A program made the position numbers and the translations under genes. From positions 3,065,001 to 3,129,000 of the forward strand of contig NZ_CP045851.1 of the NCBI RefSeq assembly GCF_009650215.1: a stretch of DNA of 64,000 nucleotides, in the 5' to 3' direction. This document shows, one piece after another, positions 24,953 through 32,110 of the stretch (position 1 is its first letter; each line of letters begins with the position of its first letter). The notes below the pieces were generated by a model that was not told where the DNA came from, did no database searches, and saw only the letters and a program-made list of their open reading frames with translations. The DNA comes from Actinomarinicola tropica. GTDB lineage: Bacteria; Actinomycetota; Acidimicrobiia; Acidimicrobiales; SKKL01.

Positions 24953-25887
24953 CGAGTGGACGCACCGCGGTCGTCGTCCTGGGCGGGGGTCCGGCCGCCC
25001 TGGCCGCCGCCCGGTCGGCCGAGGAGCTGGAGGTCGACGAGGTCGTCGTCCGCGACGCCACCGACCACCTGCCCTGGAACGACGTGTCGGCGGAGGTCGT
25101 CCGGTTCCTCCGTGCGGGTGACGATCCGTTGCCCTGCCCGGCCGTGCCCGACGCGCTGGCGGTCGACCACGCCGTCGTGGGCTCGTGCCGCACCAAGGGT
25201 CCCGGGGCGTGGGGCGGCCACCTCTCTCCGACCGCCGGGCGCTCGGCCGACCCCGCCCTGCTGCTCGCGAGGCTCGAACCACCCCTCTCCGCCGTGGCGG
25301 TGCGGGCGGAGGCCCTTCCGACGACGACCGAGGTCGCGCCGGGCGAGCCGGGCGGTGTGGCGTGGCTCCTCGCCCGGATCACCGCCGAGGGCGGGACGCT
25401 CGGAACGGTCGAGGGTCCGCTGGCCACCGTGGCACCCCTGCCGCGCGACCACCGGGTGCACGCCCTCGCCGCGCTGGGCTCGACCGAGCTCGCCGCCCGG
25501 CTCGGCGCGGCCCACGGGATCCGCAAGGACCTCCTCGAGTCGACGTGCCTGGCCGGTCCCGATGCCCCCCGACCCCCGCACGGGTGGTGGCGTCCCATCC
25601 TCGACCGTGGCGACGCCGGGCAGGTCGCCGACCTCGTCGTCGAGCTCGAGTGGGCGCTCGACCGCCAAGGGGACCGCATGCGCTCCCTCCTCGGCGACCC
25701 CCACCTCGACGGCATCGACGCCGCTGTGGCCGAGGCGGTCGACACGGCGATCCTCTACGAGACCAGTCGCCTGACCCACCAGGAGAACGTCCGCCTCAGC
25801 GAGACGGTCGCCTGGCTGCACGCCGAGGTGGCGGCGCGCGACGCGCGGATCGGCGAGCTGGAGAGCCGCCAGGCGGGAGAGCCGTGA
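24949..25887 (+). CDS. Unrecognised protein of the polysaccharide operon, with C-terminal coiled coil
   Basis: A 312-residue soluble protein. It opens with a Rossmann-like strand-loop-helix, TAVVVLGGGPAALAAARSA, which looks at first like a FAD-binding motif but lacks the rest of that fold; the following EVDEVVVRDATDH is more like the second strand of a GT-A glycosyltransferase. There is no D-x-D. The middle is Pro/Ala-rich with HGWWRPILDRGD. The C-terminal 60 residues form a coiled coil whose core VAWLHAEVAARDARI is repeated in the next gene product (VAWLHGEIRRRDREL). ATGA overlaps join it to both neighbours, so it belongs to the pathway. A degenerate glycosyltransferase is the best guess. 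Confidence 0.75.
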   Translation: MTSGRTAVVVLGGGPAALAAARSAEELEVDEVVVRDATDHLPWNDVSAEVVRFLRAGDDPLPCPAVPDALAVDHAVVGSCRTKGPGAWGGHLSPTAGRSADPALLLARLEPPLSAVAVRAEALPTTTEVAPGEPGGVAWLLARITAEGGTLGTVEGPLATVAPLPRDHRVHALAALGSTELAARLGAAHGIRKDLLESTCLAGPDAPRPPHGWWRPILDRGDAGQVADLVVELEWALDRQGDRMRSLLGDPHLDGIDAAVAEAVDTAILYETSRLTHQENVRLSETVAWLHAEVAARDARIGELESRQAGEP

Positions 25888-26894
25888 GCCGCGCCCCGTG
25901 GGAACCGCCGCTCGTCTCCGTGGTGATCCCGACGTTCAACCGCAGCGAGCACCTGCCCGAGACGCTCGACAGCATCCTCATCCAGGACCACCCCGCGCTG
26001 GAGGTGGTCGTCGTCGACGACGGCTCCACGGACGCGACGCCCGACGTGCTCGCGCGGTACGCCGCGGTGCACCCCGAGGTGGTGCGGGCGGTGCGCCAGG
26101 ACAACGCGGGCCAGTCGGCCGCCGTCAACCACGGCCTGTCCGTGGCGTCGGGCGAGCTCCTCACCCTGGTGAGCGACGACGACCCGCTGCTCCCGGGTGC
26201 CGTGTCACGGCTCGTGCAGCCGTTCCTCGACGACCCGGACCTCGTCGCCGCCTACCCGGACTGGCGACGCATCGACCCGGACGGTGCGACGGAGGCCGTC
26301 ATCCGTCCCCTCGACTACCGGTTCGAGGACATGGTGCGCCTGTCGATCTGCATCCCCGGCCCGTGCACGCTCTTCCGTCGCGCCCTCGTCGACCTCACGG
26401 GAGGGTGGGACCCGACCTGGCGGTTCGTCCCCGACTTCGACTTCTGGCTGCGCGCCGGCCTCCACGGGCCCATGCGGCGCGTGCCCGAGGTGCTCGCCAC
26501 CTGGCGGAACCACCCGGGGGCGACCTCGAACGCACGGAACCGGACCCGCCTGGCACACGAGCACGTCGAGGTCATCGAGCGGTTCTTCGCGCGGGACGAC
26601 CTGCCTGCGTCGATCAGGGCCCTCGAGGCCGAGGCGCTCCACCACGCCCACGCCACGGCTGCCCTGGTGCTGACACCGGCACGGCCCGGGAGGTTCGAGA
26701 TCCGCGATCGCACCGCACCCCTCGTCGCGACCACCCACCCGCCGGCGGCACCTGCCGACGACGACGTGGCGTGGCTCCACGGGGAGATCCGGCGCCGCGA
26801 CCGCGAGCTGGCCGCGCTCCGCGCCACGAACCACATCCTCGAGCAGCGGATCGACACGATGCAGCGCATGCTCGACTCCGGGGTGCGGCCGTGA
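25884..26894 (+). CDS. Glycosyltransferase, family 2, with C-terminal coiled coil
   Basis: A 336-residue GT-A enzyme. The N-terminal domain has the family 2 hallmarks: VVIPTFNRSEHLPETLDSI near residue 13, VVVVDDGSTDATPDVL near 38, and the metal-binding LVSDDDPLLPGA near 93, with FVPDFDFWLRA (acceptor-side acidic motif) near 180. From about residue 290 a coiled coil follows (VAWLHGEIRRRDREL), continuing to the end, which may hold it to the product of the gene before it. No membrane helix. GTG 25884 overlaps the upstream stop; its own stop overlaps the next start. It adds a sugar to a growing surface glycan; which sugar is not known. Confidence 0.9.
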   Translation: MSRAPWEPPLVSVVIPTFNRSEHLPETLDSILIQDHPALEVVVVDDGSTDATPDVLARYAAVHPEVVRAVRQDNAGQSAAVNHGLSVASGELLTLVSDDDPLLPGAVSRLVQPFLDDPDLVAAYPDWRRIDPDGATEAVIRPLDYRFEDMVRLSICIPGPCTLFRRALVDLTGGWDPTWRFVPDFDFWLRAGLHGPMRRVPEVLATWRNHPGATSNARNRTRLAHEHVEVIERFFARDDLPASIRALEAEALHHAHATAALVLTPARPGRFEIRDRTAPLVATTHPPAAPADDDVAWLHGEIRRRDRELAALRATNHILEQRIDTMQRMLDSGVRP

Positions 26895-27799
26895 CGGGAC
26901 GCGCGCCCGCCCCCCTTCTCGTCCTCGGCGGAGAGGGGCTCGTCGGCCACCGCGTCGTCGCCGAGGCCGTTCGCCGCGGCGACGTCCCCGTGGCCTGGAC
27001 CGCCCACGGCGACGGCTCCACCGGGCGCCGTGCGCTTCCGGGCACCCACCCGGTCACCGGCGTGGACCTCACGTCGCCCGAGGTGGTGCGCGCCGTCCTC
27101 GACGAGGTCCGGCCCTCGGCCGTCGTCAACTGCGCCGGCATCGTGAAGCAGCGGATGGCGGCGACCGGCGCGGCCAGAGCCGTCGCGGTGAACTCGTGGC
27201 TCCCGCACGAGCTCGCGGCGCGCTGCACCGACCGCGGCATCCGACTCGTCCACCTGTCGACCGACTGCGTCTTCTCGGGCGACCCGGTCGGCCGGGGCGG
27301 CGCGTACGACGAGAGCGCCCGACCGGACCCGGTCGACCTCTACGGACGCTCCAAGCTGGCCGGCGAGGTCGAGTCGCCCGGCACGTGCACCGTGCGCACG
27401 TCCGTCGTCGGACGGGAGCTGCGCGCCGGTTCGGGGCTGCTCGAGTGGCTGCTCGGCCAGCGAGGTGCGGTGAAGGGCTGGACAGGTGCGCTGTTCTCGG
27501 GGCCGTCGTCGCTCGAGCTCGCCCGCCGCCTGGTCGTCCTGGCACTCGACGAGCAGCACGTCGCGGGGGTGCACCACCTCGCCGCCGCGCCGATCTCCAA
27601 GCACGACCTGCTCGTGCTCCTCGCCGAGGCGTTCGGCCTCGATGTCGAGATCCGGGCCGACGCGTCGGTGCGCATCGACCGATCGCTCGACGGCGCGGCG
27701 CTCGCCGCGGCCACCGGCGGGCCGCTCCCCGACTGGCCGACCATGGTGAGCGAGCTCGCCGACGACCCGATGGACTACGCCCACCTGCGGAGGGGATGA
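26891..27799 (+). CDS. RmlD-type NDP-sugar 4-ketoreductase
   Basis: SDR-fold reductase of 302 residues with LVLGGEGLVGHRVV near residue 11, NCAGIVKQ near 78, STDCVFSGDP near 118 and YGRSKLAGE (catalytic Tyr-x-x-x-Lys) near 147, the order seen in dTDP-4-dehydrorhamnose reductases. It lacks the C-terminal cupin of FnlB/CapF. Its place directly before an FnlA-type dehydratase and a WecB-type 2-epimerase suggests that it reduces the 4-keto group of a UDP-L-hexosamine intermediate, as WbvR does in UDP-L-QuiNAc synthesis, rather than dTDP-rhamnose. No rmlA, rmlB or rmlC is nearby. GTGA and ATGA overlaps with both neighbours. Confidence 0.88.
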   Translation: MTGRAPAPLLVLGGEGLVGHRVVAEAVRRGDVPVAWTAHGDGSTGRRALPGTHPVTGVDLTSPEVVRAVLDEVRPSAVVNCAGIVKQRMAATGAARAVAVNSWLPHELAARCTDRGIRLVHLSTDCVFSGDPVGRGGAYDESARPDPVDLYGRSKLAGEVESPGTCTVRTSVVGRELRAGSGLLEWLLGQRGAVKGWTGALFSGPSSLELARRLVVLALDEQHVAGVHHLAAAPISKHDLLVLLAEAFGLDVEIRADASVRIDRSLDGAALAAATGGPLPDWPTMVSELADDPMDYAHLRRG

Positions 27800-28863
27800 G
27801 TGTGGAAGGCCTGAACGTCCTCGTCACAGGAGGCACCGGATCGCTCGGCCGGGCACTGGTGCGCCGGCTGCTGTCGGGGGTCGACGGCACCCCGGCGTCG
27901 ATCACGGTGCTCTCCCGCGACGAGGCGAAGCAGCACGCGATGCGCCTCGCGCTGTCGGGGCGTGGCCCCGGCACCGACGACGTCGCCTACGGGCAGGCCG
28001 GCCAGCGGGTGCGCTTCCGGGTGGGAAGCGTCGCCGATCGCGACGCCGTCGTGCGCGCGCTCCAGGGGATCGACGTCGTGGTCCACGCCGCCGCCCTCAA
28101 GCAGGTGCCGACCTGCGAGTACTTCCCCTCCGAGGCGGTGCGGACCAACGTCGACGGCGCGGCGACGCTGGTGCGGGCGATCGCCGAGCTCGACCTGCCG
28201 GTGCGCACCGTCGTCGGGGTGAGCACCGACAAGGCGTGCAAGCCCGTGAACGTCATGGGCATGACGAAGGCGCTCCAGGAGCGCGTGCTCGTCGAGGGCA
28301 ACCTCGCCGCCCCCCAGACGCGCTTCGTCGTGGCGCGCTACGGCAACGTCATGGGTTCCCGCGGCTCGGTGCTCCCGCTGTTCCACGACCAGATCCGACG
28401 TGGTGGACCGGTCACCCTCACCACCGAGGCGATGACCCGGTTCTGCATGAGCCTCGACCAAGCGGTCGACACGGTGCTCGCCGCTGCGGTCCATGCGCTC
28501 GCCGGCGAGACGTTCGTGCCCCGGATCCCCGCGGCGCGGATGGTCGACCTGGTTGCGGCCCTGATCGGTGACCGCGACGTCCCCGTCGTCGCCACAGGTG
28601 TCCGGCCCGGGGAGAAGACGCACGAGGTGCTGATCTCGGAGGAGGAGTCGGCCCGGACGGTCCGAGCCGGCGACCACTGGGCGATCGGACCGCTGCTGCC
28701 CGAGCTGCGCACGGATCGCGAGGGCGAGCCCTTCGGCGCCGGCGAGTACTCGTCGGCCGACGACCTGCTCGACCTCGACGGGGTGCGCGACCTCCTCGCC
28801 ACGCACCGCATGCGGTTGAGCGACGAGCCGTTCGACCCACGAGCCTCGGTCGACGTCGGATGA
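27796..28863 (+). CDS. UDP-GlcNAc 4,6-dehydratase/5-epimerase, FnlA/CapE type
   Basis: A 355-residue SDR of the polysaccharide biosynthesis (CapD/FnlA) family. Seen are VTGGTGSLGRALVRRLL near residue 10, the diagnostic AAALKQVPTCEYFPSEAV near 97 (CEYFP is the FnlA/CapE form; PseB-type enzymes have AEYNP), STDKACKPVNVMGMTK near 140 with the catalytic lysine, and RYGNVMGSRGSVLPLF near 176. By family it converts UDP-GlcNAc to a 4-keto-6-deoxy-L-sugar. It overlaps its neighbours by 4 bases and forms a three-enzyme set with the RmlD-type reductase and the WecB-type epimerase. Confidence 0.9.
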   Translation: MSVEGLNVLVTGGTGSLGRALVRRLLSGVDGTPASITVLSRDEAKQHAMRLALSGRGPGTDDVAYGQAGQRVRFRVGSVADRDAVVRALQGIDVVVHAAALKQVPTCEYFPSEAVRTNVDGAATLVRAIAELDLPVRTVVGVSTDKACKPVNVMGMTKALQERVLVEGNLAAPQTRFVVARYGNVMGSRGSVLPLFHDQIRRGGPVTLTTEAMTRFCMSLDQAVDTVLAAAVHALAGETFVPRIPAARMVDLVAALIGDRDVPVVATGVRPGEKTHEVLISEEESARTVRAGDHWAIGPLLPELRTDREGEPFGAGEYSSADDLLDLDGVRDLLATHRMRLSDEPFDPRASVDVG

Positions 28864-29942
28864 AGGTCCTGACCGTCCTCGGCACCCGGCCCGAGATCAT
28901 CCGCCTGTCGCTCATCATCGAGGCGCTCGACGACGCTGTCGACCACGTCGTCGTCGACACCGGGCAGAACCCGGATCCCGCGCTGTCGACCGCCTTCTAC
29001 GAGGAGCTGGAGCTGCGAGCGCCGGACCACCGACTCGACCTGCCGGCGGGACGCGTCGGCCGGCGCCTCGGTGCTGTCCTGGGAGGTGTCGACGAGCTGC
29101 TCGCCGCGGAGCAGCCGGACCGCGTCGTCGTGCTCGGCGACACCGACAGCGCCATGGCAGCCATCGTGGCCAAGCGCGCCGGCATCCCCGTCGTCCACCT
29201 CGAGGCGGGCAACCGGTGCTTCGACGACCGCGTCCCCGAAGAGGTCAACCGGAGGGTGATCGACCACGCCTCGGACCTCCTCCTCCCCTACACCGAGCGC
29301 AGCCGCGACCACCTCCGCGACGAGGGGATCCCCTCGTCGCACATCGTCGTGAGCGGCAACCCGATCCACGAGGTGATGCAGCACCACGCCGCCCGCATCG
29401 AGAGCAGCGACGTCCTGGCACGGCTCGGGCTCGATCACGGCGGCTACGGGCTCGCCACGATCCACCGGCAGGAGAACGTCGACGACCCGCGCCGCCTCGA
29501 CGCCCTCGCCCGGTCGCTCGACGCCGCGGCCGCCGAGCTCGGCGCACCGATCGTCCTCAGCGTGCACCCCCGAACCGCCGACCGCCTCGCGGCGGCGGGC
29601 CTCGACGTCAGCGAGCGGATCATCGCCTCGCCTCCCTTCGGCTTCGCCGACTTCGTGCGCCTCGAGGCCGGCGCCCGCATCGTCTGCACCGACAGCGGCA
29701 CCGTGCAGGAGGAGTGCTGCCTGCTCGGGGTCCCCGCCGTCACGCTGCGCGACTCGACCGAACGTCCTGAGACCGTCGAGTGCGGCAGCAACGTCGTGAG
29801 CGGGGTGGAACCCGACGCCGTCGTCGCGGCCGTGCGGCTCCAGCTCCGACGGCCGCGGGCGTGGACACCGCCGGGTGAGTACCTGCGCGACGACGTCAGC
29901 GCCACCGTCGCCGGGGTGGTGACCGGGCCGCTACCCGCCTGA
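28860..29942 (+). CDS. wecB: UDP-N-acetylglucosamine 2-epimerase, WecB/FnlC family
   Basis: Epimerises C2 of a UDP-N-acetylhexosamine through a GT-B-like fold. The 360-residue protein has TVLGTRPEIIRLS near residue 5, GDTDSAMAA near 93, HLEAGNRCFDDRVPEEVNRR near 115, ATIHRQENVDD near 198 and the UDP-binding TDSGTVQEECCLLGVP near 278. In this operon the substrate is probably not UDP-GlcNAc but the UDP-L-sugar made by the two preceding SDR enzymes, as for FnlC/CapG/WbvD. ATGA overlap with the upstream gene. The 3' end overlaps the convergent methyltransferase gene by 12 bases. Confidence 0.93.
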   Translation: MKVLTVLGTRPEIIRLSLIIEALDDAVDHVVVDTGQNPDPALSTAFYEELELRAPDHRLDLPAGRVGRRLGAVLGGVDELLAAEQPDRVVVLGDTDSAMAAIVAKRAGIPVVHLEAGNRCFDDRVPEEVNRRVIDHASDLLLPYTERSRDHLRDEGIPSSHIVVSGNPIHEVMQHHAARIESSDVLARLGLDHGGYGLATIHRQENVDDPRRLDALARSLDAAAAELGAPIVLSVHPRTADRLAAAGLDVSERIIASPPFGFADFVRLEAGARIVCTDSGTVQEECCLLGVPAVTLRDSTERPETVECGSNVVSGVEPDAVVAAVRLQLRRPRAWTPPGEYLRDDVSATVAGVVTGPLPA

Positions 29943-31652
29943 CGACGCGCGGCCCACGCGGTGGGCGTCGGGCACGTGTCCGGCGCGGACGACGCCGGTC
30001 GGAGCGTCGTCGTCAGGCAGGGTCGCCCCGGCGCGCGGGTCGTGGTCGTGGACGATCCCCATCTGCCACTGGAAGCCGCGAACCTCAGGCGCTCGCGCCG
30101 TGGCGAGCGCGAGGCCCCGCCGCTCCAGGGCGTCCAGGAACCACGACCGCTCGTAGATCACGGCGTTCGTCGGGTCGTGCTCGTTGACGAACAGCGCGTG
30201 CTGGTCCTCCTGGAGCATCGGGAAGCCGACCCGGTCGAAGAGGAACCAGGTCGTCCACGCGATGCCGTCGTCGGCGAGCACGCGGGCCATCTCGTCGAGG
30301 TAGTGGTCGACCGAGGACGGGAGGACGTGGGTGAACACCGACAGCGCGAGGAAGAGCGTCACGTCGCCGTCCGCCACCGGGAACGGCAGGTGCGGCGGCT
30401 TGTCGGCACCGGGGTTGAAGCCGGGGTTGTGGACGTCGTGGTGCTCGAAGCGGAAGTGCTCGTCGAACGGCTCGAGCCGGCGCTGGCACCACTCGACCAT
30501 TCCGAGGTGCAGGTCGAGGCCGAGGTACCGGCCAGGGCGGGGCGTCTGCTGGAGGAGCTTGCGCGCGTTGCGCCCGCAGCCGCTCCCCCAGTCGAGGACG
30601 AACCGGTAGGCCTCGACCGGCACGTCGTCGCCGAGGAGCAGCGCGCCGTCGGGGTTGTCGAACGCCTCCACGTCGGTCGGGCCGACGAGCGTCCGCATCT
30701 CGATCGGCGGCACGGGCAGCGGCTCGCCCTCGACGGGAGCCGTGTGCTCCGCCCGCCGGGGCGGGACGGTGGTCGGTGGTGCCGCGCCCGCGCTCGGAGC
30801 AGGCGGCGCCGGTGCCGCATCGGAGGTGCCCTCGGCGACCGCCCCGAGCGCGGCGGCCTCGTCGGCCAGGTTCCGCAGGTGGAGCAGGATCCCGTCGAGC
30901 TCGGCCTCGGCCTCCAGTCGGGCACGCAGCAGGACGCGGCGCTCGCCTTCGGCCGCCGCGACGGTCGACACCCACCGGTGCGGCTCGGCCCCGTCGAACA
31001 CGTTGGCGGGCACGGACAGGGCGGCGAGTGCCTCGTCGTCGTCGGCGCGCGCGTAGAAGCGGTTGAGCCCGTCGAAGAGCGCACAGGCGTACCCCGCCTC
31101 GAGGAGGATCGGCTCCCAGGAGTCGTGGTCGGGCGTCGGCGAGTTGGGCTCGGTCGCCTCGACGACGACCACGCGGATGTCGACCGCATCCCAGTCCACG
31201 GCGGACAGGACCGCACGCTCGTGGCCCTCCACGTCCACCTTCAGGAAGTCGGCGCGCGCGATGCCGTGCTCGGCGAGGAGCGCGTCGAGCCGCTCCACGG
31301 GCACCTCCTCCGAGGTGAGCACCTGGCCCTCACGCCGGTAGCGCGCCGCGACGTCGTCCTCCAACGTGGAGCCGCCACGGTTCTCAGGCGGGCCGACGTG
31401 GAGGACAGCGGTGCCCGCACGATCGCTCAGCGCGACGCGTTCGTTGATGTCGTCGGGACGCTGCTCGACGAGCAGCTCGTGCCACTCGGCCAGCGGCTCG
31501 ACGTTGAGCCCGCGCCAGCCCCGCTCGGAGAAGTGCTGGGTCACCGAGTCGTGCACCGGGTGCCCGGCGCCGACGTCGATCCAGAAGCCGTCGTCGCCGG
31601 TGAAGAGCCGAGCGAGGACGACGTCCTCGCCGTTCTGGGCGTAGGAGATCAC
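29931..31652 (-). CDS. Two-domain methyltransferase: FkbM family plus class I SAM methyltransferase
   Basis: A 573-residue fusion. Residues 1-240 are an FkbM domain: ISYAQNGEDVVLARLF at the start, FWIDVGAGHPVHDSVT near 24 (SAM site), and FLKVDVEGHERAVL near 136. A Pro/Ala-rich linker covers about 280-325. The C-terminal 240 residues are a second SAM-dependent domain with FVLDWGSGCGRNARKLL near 349, GLDLHLGMVEWC, and LSVFTHVLPSS near 430. It probably O-methylates two positions, or two sugars, of the surface glycan. GTG 31652 overlaps the upstream stop (GTGA). It is the last gene of a three-gene operon and converges on wecB. Confidence 0.88.
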   Translation of the reverse strand: MISYAQNGEDVVLARLFTGDDGFWIDVGAGHPVHDSVTQHFSERGWRGLNVEPLAEWHELLVEQRPDDINERVALSDRAGTAVLHVGPPENRGGSTLEDDVAARYRREGQVLTSEEVPVERLDALLAEHGIARADFLKVDVEGHERAVLSAVDWDAVDIRVVVVEATEPNSPTPDHDSWEPILLEAGYACALFDGLNRFYARADDDEALAALSVPANVFDGAEPHRWVSTVAAAEGERRVLLRARLEAEAELDGILLHLRNLADEAAALGAVAEGTSDAAPAPPAPSAGAAPPTTVPPRRAEHTAPVEGEPLPVPPIEMRTLVGPTDVEAFDNPDGALLLGDDVPVEAYRFVLDWGSGCGRNARKLLQQTPRPGRYLGLDLHLGMVEWCQRRLEPFDEHFRFEHHDVHNPGFNPGADKPPHLPFPVADGDVTLFLALSVFTHVLPSSVDHYLDEMARVLADDGIAWTTWFLFDRVGFPMLQEDQHALFVNEHDPTNAVIYERSWFLDALERRGLALATARAPEVRGFQWQMGIVHDHDPRAGATLPDDDAPTGVVRAGHVPDAHRVGRASSGG

Positions 31653-32110
31653 CGGTGCCGGATCCTCCGGGCCACCGCGCCGATCGCCCAACGGGGGTCG
31701 GCGACGGCGTGCCGCAGCCGGCCGTAGGTGCGACGCCACGGGGCGAGGAGCCGCATCGTGCGGGTGGCGTGGATGGCGTCGACCTCGGTCCGCAGCGCGT
31801 CGCGCTCGGCGCGCAGCCGGACGAGCTCGTCGCCGAGCGTCCGCACCGCCGGTGGCAGGCCCTCGAGCCGGCCGGCGCGCAGAGCCTCGTCGACCTCGGC
31901 GTCGCGGTGGAGCCGCACGACGTCGGGGTCCGCCGCCGCCTGCGTGGCGAGCGCAGCGCGCAAGGCGTCCGCCTCGGCCTCCAGGGCCGCGATCCGGCTC
32001 GCCTGCAGGCGCAGCGCCGTTCCCACGGTGTCGACGAGCCGCCGCGCCTCGGGCACCTGGGCGTGCAGCCGCGGCGCAGGCGCGACCGCGTCGACCTCCG
32101 ACGTGCTCAT
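31649..32110 (-). CDS. Small coiled-coil protein of the polysaccharide locus
   Basis: A 153-residue protein made almost entirely of heptad helix (RIAALEAEADALRAALAT, LGDELVRLRAERDALRTEVD). The C-terminus TRTMRLLAPWRRTYGRLR resembles the short basic amphipathic tail found after coiled coils in many polysaccharide glycosyltransferases and methyltransferases, which may touch the membrane. No enzymatic motif. It overlaps the upstream glycosyltransferase (ATGA) and the downstream methyltransferase (GTGA), so a scaffold or chain-length ruler for these enzymes is the likely role. A TAGGGT box seven bases before ATG 32110 suggests an additional internal promoter. Confidence 0.82.
   Translation of the reverse strand: MSTSEVDAVAPAPRLHAQVPEARRLVDTVGTALRLQASRIAALEAEADALRAALATQAAADPDVVRLHRDAEVDEALRAGRLEGLPPAVRTLGDELVRLRAERDALRTEVDAIHATRTMRLLAPWRRTYGRLRHAVADPRWAIGAVARRIRHR

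Noticed and set aside
24949-25040. FAD- or NAD-binding motif (LGGGPAALAAA)
   Set aside because: The GxGxxA-like string stands alone; the acidic residue after beta-2 and the rest of a flavoprotein fold are missing.
26891-27799. Assignment as dTDP-rhamnose biosynthesis (rmlD)
   Set aside because: No rmlA, rmlB or rmlC is in the locus, and the neighbours fit a UDP-L-amino sugar route.
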